From Ophiothrix spiculata (Eukaryota > Echinodermata > Ophiuroidea > Amphilepidida > Ophiotrichidae), in the NCBI GenBank assembly GCA_000969725.1, contig JXSR01S063001.1: a DNA stretch of 63,932 nucleotides, one strand, 5' to 3'. The notes beneath the pieces are model-generated. The model saw nothing but the letters and a program-made list of their open reading frames with translations, searched no databases and was not told the DNA's origin. Numbering within the stretch: the stretch's first letter is position 1; each line of letters begins with the position of its first letter. The translations under genes were made by a program, and so were the position numbers. Shown piece after piece: positions 24,501-33,511 of the stretch.

Positions 24501-27500
24501 GTCCTTAAACCGGTAGGGATTAAGTAACTATGGTTTGCCAATAGCTGCAAATTGTGTCGTACAAGACGAGTTTAATATTGTAAGAAAACTGGCATAAAAA
24601 ATAAATGTAAAAAACAGCTGCCTATTTGTATATATGTTGTTTAGTTACAACAATTGACAAGAAATGGGACTTGAACGGCATGAAAAAAGATAAGAAACCC
24701 TTTGTAATTGGTATCGATACAAAACTTTGAATCTTATAGGTCAACCAAAACTTTATTGGACATGATAAACAGAAATTCATATTGCAGGGCCCTTTACTCG
24801 TAAATGCAACCTCAATATACGTTTTTGTTTATTGTCATATTCAATTGGTGGTTTTAACATAAAAATTCAGAGTGCAGGGCCTTATTATTTGTAAATGCAA
24901 CCCTCAACCTGTATTTTTGTTGACATTGTCCAATAAATGTTTGCTTACCCTATAGTTCTTTATTTTGCTTTACAGGTTTGGCACGATCATAGCTTAGAAT
25001 GGGACCCAACTCAATACGAAGGAATACAAAGCATAAAAGTTCCTAGCGACTCCATATGGATTCCTGATACGCTGATTTATAATAAGTGAGTGGTGAAAGA
25101 GAAAGGTACTTATTTTTATTTGTGTAATTAAGTTACGTGGTCTCCAATATTCAATTGATTAATGCTATCAATAGTATAATACCTTAATCAAGTGCATGGC
25201 TTGGAAAAAAGTCAAGTAATTCCTATGAGAAAAAAGTAACAAACGGTGAAAATATAAACAAAAAATGTCCCGCGGATTTTAGGGTAAATCCACAATTTCG
25301 TTGATATAGTTTTCCCATCTAATGTTACAAAAATTCAATGTTGCAACATACTCTATATGTGATATCTTTTAGTATTCTTTTTGCCAACAGAGCTAATGGA
25401 ACATTTGAACATCGCGCCATCCCATGGGCCGGAGTTAACTACACAGGTTACGTGACATGGTTTCCACCAGCGCTGTATAAAACAGCGTGTCGAATAGACG
25501 TCAAATTCTTTCCTTTTGATGAACAAAGATGTACTTTGAAATTTGGATCCTGGTCGTACGATGGAGGAAAAATAGACTTGATACCGTCCAATAACAGTGC
25601 AGAGGAACGTGACTATTGGCAAAATGGAGAATGGAGTATTGTTGAATCACTCTGCATGAGGAATTTAACTAAACATCAGTGCTACAATGAAACATACGTG
25701 GATGTTACGTGTACATTTGTTTTACGACGGATGGCTCTGTTCTATTTTGCATACATCTTTATACCTTGCGGATTAATATCTTTCAATACTATTCTTGTGT
25801 TTTATTTACCACCAGATATAAACAAAAAGATATCGCTATGTTCTATGATTCTTCTTTGTATGACGTTATTTTTACTGTTAGTTAATCAACGGATACCACC
25901 AAACGCAAGCAATTTTCCTCTTATTGTAAAATATCTACTCTTTACTATCATCACCGAGTCCTCTTCTATTGTTCTTACTGTTTATATTACAAATTTGTGC
26001 CATCGATCACCAAGAACTCACAAAATGCCACATTGGGTCAGACGTCTTTTTCTTGATATACTTCCTAAATTTTTGATAATGCAAAAACAAACAAGATATG
26101 CAAATCGCTCTAGAAATATTGGAATAATATTAACCAATGAGGTTATATGCAATAACAAGTTTGATGTAGGAAGACTGTTTGTTGAAAGCAAAGGAAACAA
26201 TATATCCATACGCATGCGCAATGAATTAGATAAATGTGATGGAGATGTATACACTTTTGACAGTTCTCAAACTCCAATGCCTGGTGAGTGTTTTTAAACT
26301 TCGGACAATGTAAACAATTCAGAGGACAGGATCCTTCTGGAAAATTAAATAACATGATACGCTAAAAGGACCTGTAACCTGCGTTTCCCTACATTGTCCG
26401 GGGAATTTGGGAATTTTGGAATTGGCTCTAATGTAATTACAATGATTTGAAGCAGAGATAGAGATGACGATCTGAAAAAGATGGCGATAATAACAAAGAT
26501 AAAGTTGAAGATTCATAATGTGAATATGGTGAAATAGATAAAGGCAAAGATGAGAGGTGCAAGAATGAAATGTTGATCAGAGTAGAGTAGAGTTTATTTT
26601 TTTTTTACAACGAGATTTTTAGACGACTTGATTTGTGACTTTTTATTTCAGAAAGTGTGGAATGTTCTGATGAAGGAACTCAGATAGAATCAAGTTTCCG
26701 TCCAATACTAGCTGATGGTAAATCGGACGCCTTAATAGTCCATAAAGCTATCGAGGAAATGATGCATCTTGCTTCGACTCATGAATCAATTGAAGATATT
26801 AACATGGTCAGTATCTGAATGATAAAGTAAATGAACCGCTCAAATTGCATAGAAACAAGGTTTTAAACATTTTGGATTGGTATTATCATATCGACCACAA
26901 AACATTATCATTATTCTTGATAAAATAATGAAAAATAAGGTGTAAAACACTTCAGGAACTAGAGTTCTTTAGAAAATGAGTATTAAAGTCAAAACTAGCG
27001 TGGAATTGTTGTTGTTTTTGTTTCTAAGAAGAAAAAAGCCTCGAAACCTTATCTATTGCGCTCTTTGTTACGCTATTAAACAATTGTTGCCTTAAACATA
27101 ATCATATAAAGCACTAGGTAAAACACTTCAACTGACAATGACTGAGAAACTTTGGTTTATTTTTTCAGATCAAGAGGCTAAATAATCATTTTTATTTGAT
27201 CGACATAATATGTGTAACAGTTAACAAGATGAAATCATTATAAATTCTATTACAACATAATCATCATTGCATATTGACATAAGTGAGCAGATAAACTCAC
27301 CTTCCATGATTACGCCAATATGGATGTCACAAACGGGTTTTTTTGTTACTAGTTCGTAAATTTTGGTTTTCATTTGATACCCTGACGAACAATTTCGAAA
27401 TGACTTCGTCTTTGAATATTCAGAACTTAAAGTTCTGAACATTCAAAGACGAAGTCATTTCGAAATTGTTGTGATAATTGCTGTATTGCTGTTAACGAGA

Positions 27501-28282
27501 GATAAAATTAAATTACTTGCAGCCCATTCGCAAATTTGAGTATCTTAACTGATAAGGTCCAGTATTAAATTGATAATAATGGCATGAAGAAACAAAGACA
27601 CAGCCAACACATGTTCATTGGATTTTTAATAATAGCATAAGATATGGACATTCGTTTCCTAAAACTCAATAATCTCTGTTTAAAATATTAGATATTTGCT
27701 TTTAAAGGATCCAAATTAACGTATCAGTTCAAGATCATGTTTCGTATTTCCACGACGGTAATCTTGTCAGTGTCAATGGGTTTCACAGTGCAAGAATGAA
27801 ATTTTCAACTTTTTCGAAATGGTTTTGAGTATTTTAAATGTTCAGAACCGTTCCATGTGCCTTGATCCTTTGTCAAATATAAGGTATTAAATGAAAACTG
27901 AAATTCCAGCGCTTGTATCCAAGAATACATATGACGTTTACGACATCCGTATTGGTACAAGAGCCATTTTGTACAGTTGAGGCGATATTTTTTTATCACC
28001 TTTATCTTATAACGGAATAATCATTGCATATCAATGTGGAATTGAAAATGTTCTTTTTCACCTCTCCAGGTAAAAGAAGATTGGAGATACTTAGCAATGG
28101 TGGTTGATCGCATATTTCTTATTCTTTATCTGTGCGCCGTTTGTACCGGAACATTTGTCATAATTATGGAAGCTCCTCTTGCAAGCTACTTTTTGAAACA
28201 TTTACTTTTTCCGGTTGACAATGTGGACGAAGAATACTCGACTCCAAGAATAGTTTATTTAAACGCTGAATCTAGCTGGTAA
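12494..28282 (+). CDS. Nicotinic acetylcholine receptor subunit, copy 1 (seven exons)
   Basis: This is a Cys-loop ligand-gated ion channel subunit that would assemble into pentamers at the plasma membrane. Exons are 12494-12581, 18568-18707, 21685-21729, 24976-25085, 25391-26283, 26652-26806 and 28070-28282. All introns are GT-AG with matching phases, giving 547 residues. Domains: signal peptide 1-29; ligand-binding domain to ~242 with the Cys-loop C161-x13-C175 (FPFD inside); loop A IPDTLIYN; loop B GSWSYDG; loop D VWVKQ; M1 ~243-267; M2 ~275-294; M3 ~305-329; a cytoplasmic loop of ~150 residues; M4 ~485-510; an extracellular tail of ~35. Oddities: loop C has no vicinal cysteines, so it is non-alpha by the usual definition, and the M2 -1' and 20' acidic residues are replaced by K273 and Q294. 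The family assignment is certain. Ligand, ion selectivity and partners are not known from sequence. Confidence 0.93.
13046..13109 (+). repeat. Duplication breakpoint sequence R1
   Basis: About 64 bases, from CTAAAAGAGAGTAACC to CTTACTTAAG, recur at 37925-37990 and 63392-63457. At the first two sites the homology continues to the right; at the last two it continues to the left. This is the pattern left by unequal crossing-over between two short repeats. Confidence 0.8.
13409..14145. mobile_element. TTAA-flanked foldback in intron 1, copy 1
   Basis: TTAA then GGGCCCTGTCAACCC on the left; GGGTTGACAGGGCCC then TTAA on the right. Inward the arms stay roughly complementary for about 350 bases each and are full of TTTTGGACC and GGTCCAAAA variants. 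The paralogous copy is at 38287-38984, so the insertion predates the duplication. Confidence 0.82.
14453..14612. mobile_element. piggyBac-like MITE, truncated
   Basis: TTAA then CCCTCGTCTTCC marks the left end. The element stops after ATCGGGGATACCA and joins sequence that in unit 2 lies at 40292. Unit 1 has therefore lost the right part of the element and about 400 further bases. Confidence 0.7.
14640..18567. other. Remainder of intron 1, copy 1
   Basis: Noncoding sequence collinear with 40300-49359, with no internal gene. It includes a short hairpin around ACTGGCGTTTTGCC (about 15245-15293) whose second arm is truncated here but complete in unit 2 (40917-40975), and the MITE at 15447-15642. 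Confidence 0.6.
15447..15642. mobile_element. TTTAAAC-motif MITE, unit 1 only
   Basis: Inverted ends GCCGTATTCTCGA and TCGAGAATACGGC enclose ~170 bases rich in GTTTAA, CTAAACG and CGTTTAG. Unit 2 has the empty site near 41980 (GCTAAACACATACAG), so the insertion came after the duplication or was lost from unit 2. Confidence 0.8.
18568..18707 (+). CDS. Copy 1 exon 2: N-terminal ligand-binding domain
   Basis: This 140-bp exon lies between a TTTTTTACAG acceptor and a GTAAGA donor. It encodes residues 30-76 with the family signature LFDSYNKLALPVRN and a GIFIEQILDV end. It carries an N-glycosylation site (NST). The nucleotide sequence is identical in copy 2. Confidence 0.92.
19346..19735. mobile_element. 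Foldback element in intron 2, unit 1 only
   Basis: Outer arms CCCAACTCCAATAGCTC and GAGCTATTGGATTG pair. Inner arms include GACCTTGTAGTTGAC and GTCAATTACAAGGTC, and CTAACAATGTCTAAAAAA. The centre has a partial second copy of the outer arm. It is absent from unit 2. Confidence 0.75.
19811..19890 (-). other. Hammerhead-like motif of a retroelement remnant
   Basis: On the minus strand: GGACG, then GTGATGA (19847-19841), a perfect GACAAC/GTTGTC stem with a five-base loop, GAAA, and CGTCC pairing with the first GGACG. This is the order of a hammerhead ribozyme core, as described in Penelope-like retroelements. Two deviations: G replaces the first C of CTGATGA, and four unpaired bases precede stem II. 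It is probably a decayed copy. Confidence 0.35.
20002..20073. repeat. Perfect 21-bp inverted repeat
   Basis: GCCCCCTCGCTTTCTGATTT(C) and its exact reverse complement flank a 30-base loop. It is much more GC-rich than its surroundings and lies in the insertion specific to unit 1. Confidence 0.85.
20908..21571. mobile_element. TTAA-flanked element in intron 2, copy 1
   Basis: TTAA then GGGGGACAACTGCGTTAC on the left; GTAAGGTAGACCGCCCC then TTAA on the right. The interior is AT-rich with TGGTCAAAA and TTTTTGACCA variants in both orientations. It is shared with unit 2 at 50956-51694. Confidence 0.65.
21685..21729 (+). CDS. Copy 1 exon 3: loop D, 45 bp
   Basis: Encodes 15 residues, DERNQLFTSKVWVKQ (77-91), from phase 0 to phase 0. 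The 45-bp size and the DE..Q..T..VW..Q pattern are typical of nAChR genes. The Trp in VWVKQ is the loop D binding-site aromatic. The donor is GTAATG. Confidence 0.93.
21910..23045. mobile_element. Tc1-type non-autonomous element, copy 1
   Basis: TA then CACTGGCGGTCAAAAGTGTT on the left, matched by AACACTTTTGACTGCCAGTG on the right, with GCGCAC just inside each end. This TIR type is typical of Tc1-like transposons. There is no transposase. It is interrupted by a nested MITE (22421-22966). The unit 2 copy (52023-52587) is uninterrupted. Confidence 0.8.
22421..22966. mobile_element. piggyBac-like MITE with exact TTAA target copies
   Basis: A 546-bp element: TTAA/CCCTTGTCCTTAG at the left and CTGGAGGACAAGGG/TTAA at the right. 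Unit 2 shows the intact empty site TTCTTTAAGAGTCTTGG at 52504-52520 with a single TTAA, which proves the target duplication and the element's limits. Confidence 0.92.
23648..23892. mobile_element. TCACTGAAA-motif foldback, unit 1 only
   Basis: Ends AATAATCACTGAAAAA and TTTTTCAGTGATTATT are inverted. The interior repeats TTTCAGTGATA, TTTCAGCG and CACTGAAA in both orientations. The matching place in unit 2 (about 53755-53800) lacks it. Confidence 0.8.
24976..25085 (+). CDS. Copy 1 exon 4: loop A, 110 bp
   Basis: Encodes residues 92-127 plus two bases: VWHDHSLEWDP, then IKVPSDSIWIPDTLIYNK. The 110-bp length is the classic size of this nAChR exon. It ends with a GTGAGT donor. Confidence 0.93.
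25391..26283 (+). CDS. Copy 1 exon 5: Cys-loop, M1-M3 and start of cytoplasmic loop
   Basis: This 893-bp exon follows a TTTTTGCCAACAG acceptor. It encodes residues 128-425: the Cys-loop C161/C175, loop B W182, the loop C region with single cysteines C216, C225 and C235, M1 (IPCGLISFN), M2 (ISLCSMILLCMTLFLLLV), M3 and the HRSPRTHKMP-WVRR stretch after M3. The open frame continues upstream to an ATG at 25338 inside intron 4. That stretch overlaps the polypyrimidine tract and acceptor, so I use the splice site. Confidence 0.95.
26652..26806 (+). CDS. Copy 1 exon 6: cytoplasmic loop
   Basis: This 155-bp exon encodes residues 426-477 between TTTATTTCAG and GTCAGT. It is acidic and includes the amphipathic HKAIEEMMHLASTHE segment, corresponding to the MA helix before M4 in this family. 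Confidence 0.88.
26807..28069. other. Intron 6, copy 1
   Basis: Noncoding sequence collinear with 58396-60504. It contains the near-perfect 83-bp palindrome at 27388-27470. Confidence 0.6.
27388..27470. repeat. Near-perfect 83-bp palindrome in intron 6
   Basis: Two 41-base arms, AACAATTTCGAAATGAC... and ...GTCATTTCGAAATTGTT, flank a single central base with one mismatch. Unit 2 (about 59830-59878) holds only the right arm. Confidence 0.92.
28070..28282 (+). CDS. Copy 1 exon 7: M4 and C-terminal tail
   Basis: Encodes residues 478-547, starting VKEDWRYLAMVVDRIFL, which is the highly conserved entry into M4. Then comes the M4 helix and a tail of about 35 residues (ending AESSW) before TAA. The tail is longer than in many nAChR subunits. 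I see no canonical AATAAA within the next ~600 bases. Confidence 0.93.
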   Translation, partial: VKEDWRYLAMVVDRIFLILYLCAVCTGTFVIIMEAPLASYFLKHLLFPVDNVDEEYSTPRIVYLNAESSW

Positions 28283-28669
28283 CATCATTGATGTCAGAAC
28301 TAGCTATGACATTTGAAAACTTTAGAACCTTAACACTTCATACCTTGATGACAGTATTTCTTAGGATTCCTTCCACTCAATAACTTATATCTCTTTTAAC
28401 ATGCTTATTTATACCAAATGAAGGGTGCATATTGTAATGTGCTATATGTCGATATTTTTTTGATTTTTTATGATTATTACAGAAAGAATACATTTATTGA
28501 ATTGGTTAAATCAGGTGTGATGTTTTGATCTTTTACTTCAATATCCAAAGAGTATAAAACAATGTAATTATTTCTGACTTGGCATTTAAAGACTTTTTGT
28601 CGATTTTTAAAAACATGTTATTTTGGCGGCCAGTTTGGAATTGATATATGCATGCGGCGGCATCTTTAT
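28283..28669. other. 3' flank of copy 1
   Basis: AT-rich and collinear with 60718-61110. It probably includes the 3' untranslated region. No canonical polyadenylation signal is seen. Confidence 0.4.
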
Positions 28670-31600
28670 ATCATTGTTATAGTTAAGGAGCAAGATGAAA
28701 TGGCGTGAGCATTTCGTGAAGAAAGCAAGACACCTATCTAGACATCGTAAGTGGGCCCTTAGGAATATGGAAAACAATGTTCCCAAAATTCTAGACGCGT
28801 AGGAGGGCGCTTTAAGCCAATTTCAAAATGGCCGCCAAATATATCATATTTGTTAGTCATAAAGTGATATACCAAAGTGAATACCGTATTAAAAATAATA
28901 TTTGTTTCTCAAAGCATTACTATTTTGTCCAAGGTACACATAAATGTACCATGTACTCATATTGTCATGTTTGAGGGCGCTTTAATACCTTTTTACAAAG
29001 TGAATACCATAAAGATGTAAGAGCAAGATGTCGCAGAAAAAATCCCAAGCATTTCATGAAGAAATTGAGCCACTTTTATAGCTACCTTCAGAGGATCATA
29101 TATAGAATAGAAAACATAATGTTGCCAAAAATGTAGCCGTATCAAGACCGTTTCCTGGACCTTTTTCAAAATGGCCCCCAAATACCAAACATTACCTTGA
29201 ATAAGTTACCTTTTGCATTTAATTTCCAATAAAGATGCAATTAACGTCATCGATTTTTAAATCGTATGTAAAGAAGGATAATAAAACTGTCCCCGGTTGC
29301 ATATTCCATTTTCAAAATGGCCGCCGAAAGAGTTTTAACATAATCAATAAGTAGCCTGTACAATGCCTTATATCATAAATAAATGATAGTAAGGAACATA
29401 TAGGGATACAACACGACCGTTTGTCCCAATGTAAATGCCACTCATACGTTTACATCCAAAATGGTGCCCATAACGGATCCAAAATGGTCCCCATTTTTGA
29501 AAACAAAAACGACAAAAAATACTACTTTACATGTTAAGTTGGTTAGAGTGACATTATGGTAGCATTATCAATGTAAAATAGCATTGAAAGTTTATACATC
29601 ATGAACAATTCTTCAAAAATTATACTTAACGCATGTTTAAAATCAAAGATGGCGCCCAAAATGATATCAGTATCTAAAATGACTACCATAATACTGTTTT
29701 TCAGGTTCAAAACTGGGTTAGATCTATATACATTAAAATGGAAATAAAACATAAAACATGTTTTATAATCAATATTAAATGTCTCTGAGTGTTATAACAG
29801 CTACATTTGTACTCAACAAATATGTAATTATATTTTATATTCGAAATAGGACATAAAGCGATATATAAAACGGTCGTCACACTACTACGTATTTACTCTC
29901 ACAAAATGTGTCAGAATGACATTAGAAAGGCATACAAAACATAAAGCATTCAAGACAATAGAAGAAAATTGGTTTTTGGGGATAACAACAGAAGTAATTC
30001 TTTATGAATCATGTTGTGACATATCTACAAATTCAAAACAACTCCCATAATAAAGTATAAAATGACTGCAAAAATACCAAAATATTTCGAAAAAATGAAA
30101 TTTCCAACAATTGTTGGCTTCATTTTTCGCACCATTGGGGATGTTAAACATGCAAATGGTTATATTTGTTTACAAAGGTATCTTTTGTATTGTATGGAAC
30201 CATATTCCATTGACTATTTGACAGATATCAAGTTGCTTATGCTGTTTATAGTCTTTCAATTGCATTTTTAAGAATGTAATATATTCTTGGTGGTTGATTT
30301 AAAATTCATTTTGGGCGCCATCTGGATTAAAAGCATATTATAATATGATTTGTGGAGAGATTTTTAGATTTAGAGCCATTCTGTTTATTTATTTGGAATG
30401 TTTGATGTATTTAATAGTGTATTTACAGTCGCTCTAACTTCACTTTTTAGGGGGAAATAGAACTTTGATGGCTGGTATAGATATAATTTTGAGCGCTGTT
30501 TTGGATTTGCAACTTGTTTACAACATTAATAGGAATGAAATTATCCTTTTGTAATCCTTAGATTTATTTTCAATGGGTTAATTTCAATATTCAATATTTG
30601 TAATGACTTTTAAAGTCATTCTAATCGATTTTCGAGTAAAATTAATATTTTTGCTTCATTTTGGTTGACATTTCGGAAGTTAACAACATAATTTGGGATA
30701 CAGAAATGTGGCACAACCCTGAAAATTATTTTCTATCGAATATTGTGAATATTGAATGTTTTAATAATGTTTTCTTGTCATTTTTTGGGTTAAAACCAGT
30801 ATTTGACAGCCATTTAAGACCTCATGCTGGACGCCATTTTGAATTTGAAACATGTTACCCACATATTTCAATGGTGAACGACTCTGTGAACCCTCAATTT
30901 CATTTTTAAATTCATTTTCTTTAATATTTACTGTGTTTACTATTGTTGTAATATAGGCATTATTTGGGGAAATGTACTAAGGCGGTTATTCTAAACCTAA
31001 TTATCGACTTAACTCGGTGGAGGTAGTATATAATGATCTTGCTGTAACCCTCAGTTCCTTTCTGCTGATTGTTTATGGTATTAGGCATATGAAGACTGTT
31101 TGGTTTAAGTTTTATAGAAAGACTGTTTGGTTTAAGTTTTATAGAAATATGCTATTTTGGCGGCCATTTTGAAATTGATATGTGCATACAGCGACATCTT
31201 CATATCCTAGTTTTTTCGTTTCAATATAGACATCTTGACGTCTCCCTAGTACATTTTCATTGAAATTTCATTGTAAAAATAGCACTTTCTGAACATTTTT
31301 GGTATTTTGAGGGCCATTTTGAAAAAGAGAGCAGGAAACGCCTCCTACGCGACTACATTTTTGGCAACATCATTTGTTCTGTTCTTCGAGATCTCCTGAA
31401 GGTATCTTTAAAGGTGGCCTACTTTCTTCATGAAATGCTCACGGGACTTTTCATTACATTTTGCGCCTACACTATTATTTCAATATAGACGTCGTAACGC
31501 CTCGTCTATTGCATTTTCATGGAATGTAAAAACCAGCACTTTCTCAGCATTTTTCGCATTTTGGGAGCCATTTTGAAAAAGAAAGCAGAAAACACCCCCC

Positions 31601-31790
31601 CACGCGACCTCATTTTAGCAACATCATTTTTGTCTGTTCTTTGTGATCAACTACAGGTATTTGTTATAAAGGTGGCTAACTTTCTTCATGAAATGCTCAC
31701 GGGACCTTATTTCATTGCATCTTGCTCCTACACTAGTAGGCTTCACGGCACTGATAACATTTTGTTTTGGATGCGCTATTATTAAGATTA
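28670..31790. repeat. Large imperfect foldback rich in AAAATGGCSGCC
   Basis: The left part repeats AAAATGGCCGCC, AAAATGGTGCCC and similar. The right part repeats the reverse complements (GGCGGCCATTTT, GAGCCATTTTG). Longer segments match in inverted orientation, for example AGCATTTCATGAAGAAA near 29050 and TTTCTTCATGAAATGCT near 31425 and 31680. Only ~370 bases of this (about 61070-61440) exist in unit 2. Open frames inside are short and lie in repeats. Confidence 0.6.
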
Positions 31791-32114
31791 CCTGTTGTGT
31801 TTGTTGTTGTAAATTGAAATTTAATTCAATCATACGTATGATTAACAAGAATTGTATGAGTTAAATCCAGACAGATTTTCAACAAAATACATTTAAGTAG
31901 GTTTATTATTCCTTTTGAACATGTTTAAATTCTGACATTTTGTATTAGGGACACTTCAAAACTCAACTGGCGGATGACCGCCTGTAACCGTCGGTTCTGG
32001 TCGATTGCTATTAATCTGAACAATGGTAACTGCCCAAATAATAATATTAAATCTCAACCGGCTGTTGACAGCACGAAACCGTCGGTTCTGACCGATTGCT
32101 ATTGTTCTTAAATC

Positions 32115-32338
32115 CTCTGTCACACATCACCGTATAGAGTGAAACGTACGCCTAACGTACTTTACCCCACTATTGTTTAATATGTGTTCGTTACAAGTAC
32201 GTTCAGTACGTTATTCATACGGTCTGTCCGTTTTATTCGTTATTCATACGGTGGTGGTCCGTTTTAGTACACGTTCAATATGTGAAACTTTTGTACGTTA
32301 TTCGTACGTTTTGCTCTATACGGTGATGTCTGACAGAG
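32115..32338. mobile_element. GTACGTT-motif MITE, unit 1 only
   Basis: Ends CTCTGTCACACATCACCGTA and TACGGTGATGTCTGACAGAG are inverted repeats. The interior is dense in GTACGTT, CGTACG and TTATTCATACGG. Unit 2 (about 61675-61700) has the uninterrupted site. Confidence 0.82.
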
Positions 32339-32558
32339 CCTTTACAATGGCAACTGCCCATAACCACTGGTTCCGGGTGATCAGCCGCCGGTTGAGTTTT
32401 GAAGCCGCCCGATTTTGGTGATAATATTATGTTTACCTATACGAAGTTTAAAAAAAGAATTTAAAAAAATCACCTAGGTTAATACATATTTCTTGTCGAA
32501 ATTTGAATTGAAGAATTTGTTTGATTTAATTGCAGTATATCATGGATCTGTTTATGGC

Positions 32559-33503
32559 TTATTCTCCGATAAAACGTGCAACTTTGGTTAGAGAAATGGT
32601 AAAATTTCGACTTCTAATAACTCATGAAAAACATACAAAATAATAAACTCTTATGGTTTTTGAAGAAGAAACAGTGCATGGGAGATGTTTAAAAATACTT
32701 GATTTTTTAACCATTGTATTCCCTATTCTTAAATTACGTATCTGTCGCTACGTATCTGTTTGAATCTTTTCTTTAATATTCATTTTTGAGAAAATTTGCT
32801 TTCTTACAAATTTGATTTTTTACACTAAATTAGGAGCTCTACACATACTACACTGTGGTGAAGTATTTTCGCTCATAGTGTACCGCGTTTTGCGAGAAGG
32901 CAGCATAATGTACATTACGTATCTGTTTCGACGGCACCGTCACATAGGGTTTTTTGATATTAATATCCTTGTAAATCGTTACTGTAAATGTATAATTATA
33001 TATAAAATAAATGGTATACAACACTCAAGTTTGCTTGATAAACCTAATGCGGAATCATCAATCAATAGATTTATTTTGACACTTTGTTATCGATTTTAGA
33101 AATGATTACGTATCTGTTTGCAATATTGGCGACACATTTCAATGCCATATCAAATACTTAATATAATTAAACTTTATATGTCAGTATCAATACCTATTAC
33201 AGGTTGTTATATAGTGTGCATTATGTTTGATATGCTCGAATATTTTAGGAACAGGGGCTCATGAAACAGAAAAATTATGGCTGGTGACATGGGGAAATTG
33301 AAGATTTTGCATTTTCAGATTTATCGTTATCTACTTTCCTAGCATGCTAATATGTTTAACTTCACACAAATAACTTATGTGACTCTAATGTATTAACCAA
33401 TCAAATCATTTGTAATAAGCTTAACAACGTTAAACAAGCAACACGAACACGAGCGACACCAAAACGGCAAAGTTGCACACTTTATCGGAGAATGAGCTCG
33501 GCC
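32559..33503. mobile_element. hAT-like non-autonomous element, unit 1 only
   Basis: Inverted ends TTATTCTCCGATAAAACGTG and a right end with TTTATCGGAGAATGAG are flanked by TTATGGC on both sides, a 7-8-bp target copy. Unit 2 (about 61900) has a single GTTTATGGCAC. The interior repeats TACGTATCTGT four times. No transposase is visible. Confidence 0.75.
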
Positions 33504-33511
33504 TTATGGCA

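Larger units (their letters stand above)
21730..24975. other. Intron 3, copy 1
   Basis: Noncoding. It holds the Tc1-type element at 21910-23045, with a nested piggyBac-like MITE, and the TCACTGAAA foldback at 23648-23892. The rest is collinear with 51853-55098. Confidence 0.6.

Noticed and set aside
25338..25390. In-frame ATG in intron 4 giving a hydrophobic, signal-peptide-like start (VISFSILFA) joined to exon 5
   Set aside because: The stretch overlaps the polypyrimidine tract and acceptor, which encode Phe, Ile and Leu by default. Copy 2 has lost the ATG, and the product would lack the first half of the ligand-binding domain.
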